A DNA stretch of 64,000 bases from Ephydatia muelleri (lineage: Eukaryota > Porifera > Demospongiae > Spongillida > Spongillidae), in assembly GCA_013339895.1 (NCBI GenBank), contig JABACO010000023.1:5109175-5173174 (forward strand), given 5' to 3'. The notes beneath the pieces are model-generated. The model was not told where the DNA came from. It searched no databases and saw only the letters and a list, made by a program, of their open reading frames with translations. Numbering within the stretch: position 1 is the first letter of the stretch; each line of letters begins with the position of its first letter. Shown piece after piece: positions 56,471 through 64,000 of this stretch. Both the position numbers and the translations under genes were made by a program.

Positions 56471-58713
56471 ATGCTTTCAATGGCGAAGGGCATAAAAGTT
56501 GGTAGCGAAGTGCGGGTTTTGAGAGGCAAGTTTTCCACTCAAAAAGGAGTCGTGCAAGCGTCGGAAGGAGTAGGACGGGCAAGAAAATGGATTGTAAAGC
56601 TGAATGGTGGTGTTTTGGAGCGTTTTTCAGCTAGAACGTTGGAGCTGGAACAAAGGCATTTAATTACGCCCCCTTCAACGTCCATCAGGGCTGTTTCACA
56701 AGAGGAAGAAGACTCCTGCAGCTCCAATACTTCCTCCGATGAAAGCAGCACCAGTGACAATGACGAAATGCGCGAAGTAGATGAAGATGGAGCATCCCGT
56801 CGAGCAAGCGACGTTTCAGAAAGGTAAGACTCCCCCTTTTCAATATCCGTTGCGGTTCATTATCAAATACATCTCTTTGTTTATGCCCGCATGGTGCGTG
56901 ATGCAGAAGGACCAACTGGGACAATCGAGACACGGCAGCAGAGTCAAATGGCGATGACGATAGAGTAGTACTCGATGGTGTTGAGTGGCGTAAAATGGGT
57001 GACGTAACTGTTGAACTGAACGGGCCAGCATATCAGCGCAAGGCTGCATTATACCATCCATTACACGAGAGGTCCACGGAGCTGGATTTTTGGAAAATGA
57101 TGATGCCTGCAGATCTCATGCGCAACATCATCGAAGCCACCAACCTGCATACTGAAATGGCACAGAAACCTCTTGATTATGAGCAGCTGCAGCATTTCTT
57201 TGGCATTCTCCTTGCAATGACTCTGGCTTCAGGAGGTGAGCGAAGGGATATGTGGAAAACAGAATCAAATGGGCCATTCCCTGCCCCTGCTCTTGGGAGG
57301 TATATGGCCTGCCATGATTTCGAAAGAATACTTCGGAACTTGAAGCTGTGTGTGTACACTGATGAAGAGTTAGCAGATGATCCGTGGTTGCCCATTCGAA
57401 GTGCAGTGGATTCTTTTAATAGGAATCGCAGAGGGGGCATCTCACCTGGTGTAACATTGTGTGCTGACGAGAGTATGGGAAGTTGGCGAGGATTGGCTGC
57501 TAAGGTAGATGATGCTGTTGTAGGGCTACCACATGTAACTAAAATTGCCAGGAAACCAGAAGGGGTTGGAACTGAATATCGCACACTGTCCTGTGGGGAG
57601 ACCAAGATCATGCTGCAACTTGAGATCCAGGAAGGGAAGGTTCCAATGCAAGGAAAAGAGTATGCAATGGATTATGGCTCTGGCACATCATCACTTTTAC
57701 GGTTGACCAGATACTGGAGTGGATCTGATCGTACGGTTGTTGCTGACTCAGCATTTGCTTCATTGAAGACAGCAGAAGCACTCCACAAACATCGTGGTCT
57801 TCGTTTCATTGGCTTAGTGAAGACTGCTCACAAGCGATTTCCGAAAGCATGGCTTCAGAAATATCCTTACACAAATAGGGGTGACCATTGTGTGCTCCAG
57901 GCCAATATTGATGGAAGGCAGTACATGGCTGTGGGATGGAATGACAAGAAACTGAAAATGTTCATTTCTAGTACCAGCAGGACGACTGAAGCTCTCTGCC
58001 CTGCCTACAAGAAGCGCTTTCGTCAATCCACACCAGAAGACAGAACAAGTGCACCATGTGTTGTTTTCTATAAAGAAGTAAAGAGGCCAGCAGTTGTGGA
58101 GGCATATTTTGACAACGCAAATGCTATTGATGTGCATAACCATCTACGCCAGGGGGGCCTTGAGTTGGAGCGTCATTGGAAAACGCAAACGTGGTGGCAT
58201 CGCAATTTTGCTACTATCTTCGGCATGTGCGAGTCTGATGCGTATCTTGCCTTCCGGTATTTTCATCCTCTTGCTCCCATTCTTTCCCACAGAGAGTTTA
58301 CAGAGCGCCTATCTTTGCAGCTACTTACCTATAAATCGTCGTTCCACGACACTGGGCCTTCCGCACGTCTTCGGAAACACATGCCTGTAGCGCCCACTGA
58401 ACAGCCATTGCAGACAGTAGTTGCAAAGATAATGAGCAGCCACACTCTAAAAACTAATATGAGAGAGTGTCCAGTGTTTCAATACAAGCGTCAGCGACTG
58501 GAGCAGGATGAAGAAGGCACCTCACACAATGGCCGTGTACCTAGTGTGCAACGGAAGTGTAGCGTCTGCTGTGAAAGAAAGACAGCATATTATTGCGACG
58601 AGTGCACGCAGCTACATGAGGAGATCGTTCCTATTTGTAACCCTGGAAGTACAAAGCCTGGATTTACATCGTGCCTGGCTTTTCACATTGACCAAGTTGC
58701 GATCGCGCTTTGA
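56471..58713 (+). CDS. piggyBac-like transposase, two exons, 719 aa
   Basis: Cuts and pastes the element at TTAA. Exon 1 (56,471-56,823) and exon 2 (56,907-58,713) join to 2160 nt with no stop; an alternative ATG at 56,480 gives 716 aa. The N-terminus (SMAKGIKVGSEVRVLRGKFS...) looks like a small beta-barrel (KOW/Tudor-like), followed by an acidic Ser/Glu/Asp-rich linker. The DDE_Tnp_1_7 core carries D305 (LCADESMGSW), D398 (VVADSAFAS) and D526 (AIDVHNHLRQGG), the DDD triad of piggyBac. The C-terminus is a cysteine-rich zinc-binding module (CSVCCERKTAYYCDEC...C) as in piggyBac/PGBD proteins. All catalytic residues are present, so the enzyme is potentially active. It is closely related to the dead copy at 9630-11,890. 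Confidence 0.93.
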
Positions 58714-58883
58714 GCCAGAAAGCAATTTAATTACCTGATTCAAACTATGTGTTTGACATGAATTCTTTGTGTACATTTTACGCTGCTATCATACATTTAC
58801 TCAAAAATGCATTTCAATTCGCTGTAATATTTACAGCAGGGCTGTAGTTATTTTCCAAACGTTGCGATACGCGAACGCCTACG

Positions 58884-58922
58884 CGTAGGTTAAGACGCCT
58901 ACAAGTAGGCGACGAGCTAACA
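58884..58922 (-). repeat. piggyBac right end with two palindromes
   Basis: CGCCTACGCGTAGG (about 58,876-58,889) and CGCCTACAAGTAGGCG (58,897-58,912), then CGAGCTAACA before TTAA. Confidence 0.75.
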
Positions 58923-61239
58923 TTAATGCACAAAGCAAAATTAGTCTCCAAGCATGTCTTATTTAAAAATACAGATAGTACCTGAGCTGCCAAGTCGACA
59001 CGCATTTTTGAAAATGCAGTGAGGGATGTGTGTTCATGTTCATGCTTAAGTTTAGGAACCAATCGAGTGCCCATTGCAGATTTCGTGTCTGTGTCGTACA
59101 GCTCCTTGAGGTAGTCCCACAGGATGTAATTTTCATTACACTGTAAAAGGAATGAAGGCTGAAATAACTGTAAATAGCATTAATTAATACACATATACCC
59201 ATAGTGTTCTGCTCTTCCAGGAGTTCCTCATTGTTTTAGAGGGTCGGATATGAAATACAGGAACCTTTCATCCTGTGCGTAAGGATTTATACGATATTTT
59301 CACATCCTCGATGCAATTTCATGAAAAATCTATTTGCAGAACAGCCATCTATCGTTGCACCAAGAACCTATAAGGAAAGTATTATTTGCTTACGTTCTGT
59401 CCTGTAAAAGTGTAAATTTTGTACCTTTAAGCCACAGTTTTCAATCCGACCAACTGCTTCCAAAAACAGATCATACAATTGATCCCCCGTGAGGTGACTG
59501 CAAGGAAACTGGGCGTAGGGAAACTGCAGTTTAGTAAACAGGCCTCGGACCATGATAACAACTATGGTTTTGGCCAATGCACGGCCTTGCTCTGAGGAAG
59601 CTCTACAATGAACATCTTTCTCAAACTCAGTAAGCTGGCTGTTAACATCTCCCAGATGGGAGTATCCGATCATCCTTCCACTGTGTTTCTCGTACACCAA
59701 ATCTTCTCTTATGTACATTTCATCCATCAGAAGAGTGACACATTTATCCCTCTCTGGACAGGTGTCAATCTGAACAGCCTCCATCAGCATGTGATCAATC
59801 TGGGCCGAGAAACCATCTGATGCGTCAACGTAGTGCGTGTAATCTCTTAAAGTGCGTTGTGACAGAAGCTTGATGCACCCAGACTCCCTAAGTGCTTCAT
59901 ATGCTGCACCAGATCTTTAGAAACACAGAGATCAAGAGTCACACAAAAACACAATTAACATGCACAACTGCTTACTTGTGTCTTAAGAACAAACACCAAC
60001 GAATCATCAGAGGGTGCCACCGCATACTACTAGCTTTCTTCTTTTTTGCTGCCTCAACCTGCTGTGACCAAAATACTTTCTGAAATGAGGTAGCTGAGAG
60101 AGCGTTAATATGGGAACAGCATTCAGGTGATTCTGTAACGTTTCTGAAAAATTCATCTGTCTCTTCATCTATGCCAACTGATTCAACTTCAACTATTCTT
60201 GATATCTTCTCCTGCAACCGATTGGTGTACTTACTAAGGACTGAATTTCTGTGCTTAAGATGACGGAGGCGTTCAACTAATTCTGGAGCAGCCTGAAACC
60301 TAGCAAGGTACATGTAACAAGATAAAGAAATATACATCCAACGTTCAAACCTGTAATTTATATGCCCCTGCATTGTCATAGGTCGGCTAACAGCAGTAGA
60401 TGTAGATTTAGATAATTGCAGCAACAGTTTGATGCGATATGATGAGCAAATGGAACAACGTATAGCTCTACACTCGTTTGGCAGGATGATTTCACATTTT
60501 GTGTGACGAATTGAAGATCTACCCAATGTTTGGGTATCCAAGAATCCATGCATCTGTGAAAATACACAGAGCAAGTTAGTAATGTACGTGTACATTAAAA
60601 AAAAAAATCTACCTACCAGTAAAACTATGCAATGAGGAACATTTTTCTTCCACATGTTAACCAAGTCAGTATCTGGATTGCCTATGCAAAGTTTTACTGA
60701 ACCAAAGAACTGAACAACCTTCAACACATCCTCCACATTCTTCACTATAAGAGGCAAGTTAAAGAACAAGGAAGAAAGGCCTGGGTTTATTCTTTTCCAA
60801 GCAATCATAGCAGCCCATTGCAGCTGTTCATTGAAAGTCAATGATACAGTGACACCAGGTTGCCATCAACCAAAACATCAACTTTGCTCAACGTCAGTGG
60901 GACACTGCAAAGCATAACCCACTGTGGTGGCAGTGGAAGCAGAGACAACCGGTGTGAAAGAGAAGTGAGAGATGGTACACTGCACTTCATGAATTGGGCT
61001 AGTGGAAACGACACTGTGAGAGGAGAATACTCAGAAGGCGGGGTATCGCTACAGTCAGAGTATGTATCTCTGATTGGACAAGGTGAAAAATAGAGCCCAG
61101 TAGACGCTTGCACAGAAACAAGGGAACGTGGGATGGAGACCATGAGTGTCACAGGCTTTCTCTTTTGCTGGTCTGTATATTTTCGAACTCTTCCAAGTCG
61201 AAACTTTGACCCACCCATGCCTGATCTCTGTTGAAACAA

Positions 61240-62820
61240 AATAAATTTGTATTGGAATATGCATAGGTGTTGAACTAAGTCCTTATTATTATCACTGACC
61301 TAACAAAATCAAGTTTTAGGTGTCACTTTCAAACGCGTGTATAGTAACCACGCAACGCACTTGGGGTAATACCCAGTGTACCAAGCCACAGTTCAGGGCT
61401 AGTAGTATTGGAAAAAGCATATGAAGGAAAGTCTTGTCGTGCAACCGACCGTCGAAACATCCCGGGCAAACAAATCGGTTAAAAAACACATAACAATATC
61501 CTACTCAAGCAAGGATTAGTTTTAAAGCTTAAAACTTTAATCAAACCACAATACTACATGCGTAAGATACTTATAGCGTAAAGAATAGGCTAAAGCTTTT
61601 ACCAGATAGTGAGCGGTTACCTGGGCAAAAAAAAAATCCATCCTTTCACTACTTTCAAGCGGAAAAATAACGACTATGGATTAGGCTAACGCAATATGAA
61701 TTCATAAGTCAAAAGAGTATTCATAGAACTATTCATTGGCCGCCGCATTATTGGCTTACTTTGTAAGAGATTCGAACGAAAATCAGAGTCCTTCTCCAAA
61801 AAAATCCACCCCTTTTCACAAGTTTAGAGGTGTGATTATCACTAATGTCCCGCGCATACAGTAGGTATAGCACATGTGATGTGCTTCCAATCCCCCTACT
61901 ATATTATCTCTGGTATGAACACATTTTACGATATAGTGAAACACGGATGAATCCCGTAATCTATACTGTTTCCAATCCTTTATTCTATTATCTATGTTTA
62001 TACGTTGTACACTTTGTGACAAATATTATCAAACCACGATACGGTGGGCCATGGCGCGTACACCACGCGGCTTTGATTACTTCGTGCGATATATCCAAAG
62101 GTAGCAAGTTGTTTTGCTGTGGGGAAAGTGGCCACACCAAAATGCACAAATAACAGCACAGCCAAGAGGCCTATTCATGTATGAATAGAAGTGCTGTACA
62201 AGCTTCATGCCTCCACTGCTGAAAGTGGAGAGAAGTATCAGTAGTACTAGTAGTTGTGCAAGTGACGAAGGCAGTGGAAAAAGTTTCTGTAGACAACCAA
62301 CCTGATGATGTAGCAATTAGTCCATCCTGTGAGGAAACAAGTGATGAGACAGATAACCGATAACAGGCAGGGGCATCAAAAGTGTAGTACGAGTGTTCTC
62401 ATCAGTCTGTTTCACATCACTGATGTCAGTACTTGAAGGAAACGGCTTGAGTCTGTCAAAATGGATTATTTATAGACTTACCACCTTTTGGGTTTCAGAT
62501 TTTGTACACTCTCTCACCTAATATCTCTTCTACCCAAAAACCCTGTCCATGGATTGTGCAATTTCCTAGACTTGCCCTGTGGTATCACACAGCTATGCAG
62601 TAGAACCATACCCCGACTTGATACATTTTTTCGTGTCAAATAGCATCTTTTTTCTGCTATGCTCTGCTTGACATTATCCCTGAAACAACTTGCGTGCTTC
62701 TTTCAAGGTGTGCTGCAGTGACTTCACATACATTGGGATACCTTGATGGCCGGGACAAGTTTGAGAGCCTTGCCGAAAAACAGTCGGTACATTTGGGAAA
62801 CTGGCGAGCTGGTGCTGTAC
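61240..62820. other. No gene recognised
   Basis: AT-rich sequence. No domain, and no long repeat except weakly similar TCCAATCCY...CTATATTATCT blocks near 61,890 and 61,970. Confidence 0.35.
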
Positions 62821-62821
62821 A

Positions 62822-63169
62822 TCAGGTCAACTGGCAGTCAGACTTGCTGTCCAAACGTAAGGAAAAATGGTGTGAATCCGGTTGAAGAGTGCACACTAGA
62901 GATGTAGGCAAAACACAGTTCCTAATTGTCTGGTCTGAGTCGGAAGGGTAGTTGCCCACTGTAGTCGACAGCGTATCCTGCAACGTTGTTTTGAAACGGT
63001 CGACTACTCCATTGCATTGTGGGTGATAAGGAGTCGTGTGAGTCTTGTGTACCTGGAGCAGTTGTGGATGCTGAAGGATCAGGTGTGAACTTCCAGTGTC
63101 TGTGATGTGCTGAAGTACAGTAGTGGCTTTCCACATTTGCTTGCTAAACTTCATTCCTGCCATGCCCAC
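62822..63169 (-). pseudogene. Gypsy integrase remnant
   Basis: The minus-strand reading contains LLQVHKTHTTPYHPQCNGVVDRFKTTLQDTL, matching the integrase core around its catalytic Glu (the intact pol has HKTRTTPYHPQSDGLVERFN). The Glu is replaced by Asp (VVDRF). Flanking pol domains are absent. Confidence 0.75.
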
Positions 63170-64000
63170 TCAGCTACACTGCAGGGATGCTGTATCAGCT
63201 CACTTGGCACGTGAACATGCACTAAGCACTTGCATTTTTACCTGCCACACACCCCACCTACTGTACATTTGCACACACAAACGCGCCCACACCACACCTA
63301 CACAAACATGCCCATGCCACACATAGTCGTCTGATAAATTTAATATATATATTTTATCATAACAAATGAGCCAAATGGTTGTATACACATAATGATGTTG
63401 CCTACAATTGCCTGTGATAAGCACATCATGACGTACAACTACTTATGAGTAGACAAATATGTTTGTATAAACGTAAGTGCCACCCTACGGGCAAAGTGAA
63501 TAGGGAAAAGTTGGATAACGTACTTTCATTGCTGCGGTGAGACAGCTAATCGCAGTGCAAGGCTTTAACCAGCTATAACATGGTCTATAATGAATTTTGT
63601 GCATGCCCTACGTATGTATGTATCTATTGCCATAGGCAATCAGTTCACAGAACGTAATAACGTGATGGTCGCTCGCAGCCTGAAGTTGTGAGCAAATGCC
63701 GATTATTCTCCTTGTGTCTTGTGAATCGAATTCAAAAGACAATATAAACACGGCATGCAAATGAACGACGCATAACATGGAATAACGTTGAAGATACCGA
63801 GATGCGTCGAAGTGTCATTTGCCCGGTCAAATCTAAAAAAGGCAAAATTGATCCTGTTGTGAAAATCAATTCTAATGAATACAATGTGTTTACAAAAATT
63901 ATTAACCATGTTGAATTATAAAGAGCAATAATGTGTTAGCAAGGAAAAAAGTAATTGTTCACAAAGTATTTATAGTTCGAACAGTACAATGGTTTAGGCT
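63170..64000. other. No gene seen
   Basis: No coding or repeat feature could be supported. A minus frame at 63,200-63,424 is CA/TG driven. Confidence 0.35.

Larger units (their letters stand above)
56274..58926. mobile_element. Intact piggyBac element (2645 bp) with TTAA duplication
   Basis: TTAA at 56,274-56,277 and 58,923-58,926 bounds the element. Its ends match as imperfect inverted repeats: TGATAGATCG... on the left, TGTTAGCTCG... on the inverted right. Each is followed by a 16-bp palindrome of the form CGCCTACnnGTAGGCG (CGCCTACGTGTAGGCG left, CGCCTACAAGTAGGCG right) and then a second similar palindrome. Inside is a single two-exon transposase. The element sits in an intron of the minus-strand P-like gene; removing it at TTAA leaves an intron of roughly 70 bp with GT and AG ends. 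Confidence 0.88.
55630..61218 (-). pseudogene. P-element-like transposase (TNP-like RNase H), interrupted
   Basis: A DNA transposase of the P/THAP9-like family. Minus-strand segments in order: 60,838-61,218 (MGGSKFRLGRVRKY...); 60,640-60,840 (CIGNPDTDLVNM); about 60,370-60,560 (SSIRHTKCEIILPNE); 59,974-60,300 (SSMRWHPLMIRWCLFLRH); 59,420-59,920 (LRDYTHYVDASDGFS, LLMDEMYIREDLVYEKHSG with the first catalytic Asp, FPYAQFPCSHLTGD); 59,290-59,370 (VLGATIDGCSANRFF, second Asp); 58,984-59,150 (SAMGTRLVPKLKHEH); then, beyond the piggyBac insertion, 56,095-56,267 (VGLVDKFFDIMN), 55,880-56,024 and 55,630-55,840 (DPLERFFGFQRQRGG, third acidic residue). In-frame TGA stops near 56,220 and 55,637 and some phase mismatches mark it as decayed. 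Confidence 0.75.

Overview
This is eukaryotic, animal-type DNA: genes are split by short GT-AG introns, there are several classes of metazoan transposable elements, long CA/TG microsatellites, and no bacterial operons or ribosome binding sites. Several mobile-element proteins (lysine/arginine-rich 14-15-residue repeats, the 'LRYTAGY' family, P-like transposase, DUF7869) resemble families I associate with demosponges such as Amphimedon. A demosponge is therefore my best guess, held loosely because no search could be run.

Left third (1-26,400): a stack of nested transposons. A structurally complete CACTA/EnSpm DNA transposon (427-6054) carries a four-exon tnp2-type transposase (minus) and a divergent six-exon accessory gene (plus). 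It sits in a dead Ty3/gypsy element. A decayed piggyBac-like transposase (9630-11890) contains internal duplications of 206 bp x2 and 236 bp x4. A Helitron coding region is split: its DUF6570 part is at 12,113-12,691 and its Rep part at about 26,000-26,352. Between them lie a young, intact Ty3/gypsy retrotransposon (12,799-17,801; two 112-bp LTRs differing at one base) and a divergent gene pair. That pair is a ParB/sulfiredoxin-like protein on minus (about 18,010-21,154) and a DUF7869 protein with a DDE-like D...D...E pattern on plus (21,299-25,690). I consider it the best candidate for an undescribed mobile element.

Middle (26,400-52,000): a tyrosine-recombinase retroelement remnant with split direct repeats, a disturbed LDLa/EGF gene fragment (minus), a duplicated K/R-rich mobile-element gene (30,508-33,886), a 130-bp-arm foldback hairpin (34,614-34,909), and a host gene. 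The host gene is phosphatidylinositol 4-kinase alpha on the minus strand, with 13 recognised exons between 50,747 and 36,959. One of its introns holds a 2.8-kb non-autonomous piggyBac-type element (45,444-48,252) whose subterminal palindrome has expanded into a minisatellite of about 100 units of 20 bp.

Right part (52,000-64,000): 5' exons of one P-like gene (plus), a decayed 'LRYTAGY' family gene (minus), and a decayed P-element-like transposase gene (minus, about 55,630-61,218). An intact piggyBac element (56,278-58,922, TTAA-flanked, two-exon 719-codon transposase) is inserted inside an intron of that P-like gene. A gypsy integrase remnant lies near 62,850-63,170.

The window is dominated by mobile DNA in several age layers around fragments of host genes. 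Exon limits were placed by eye from splice sites and reading-frame continuity.
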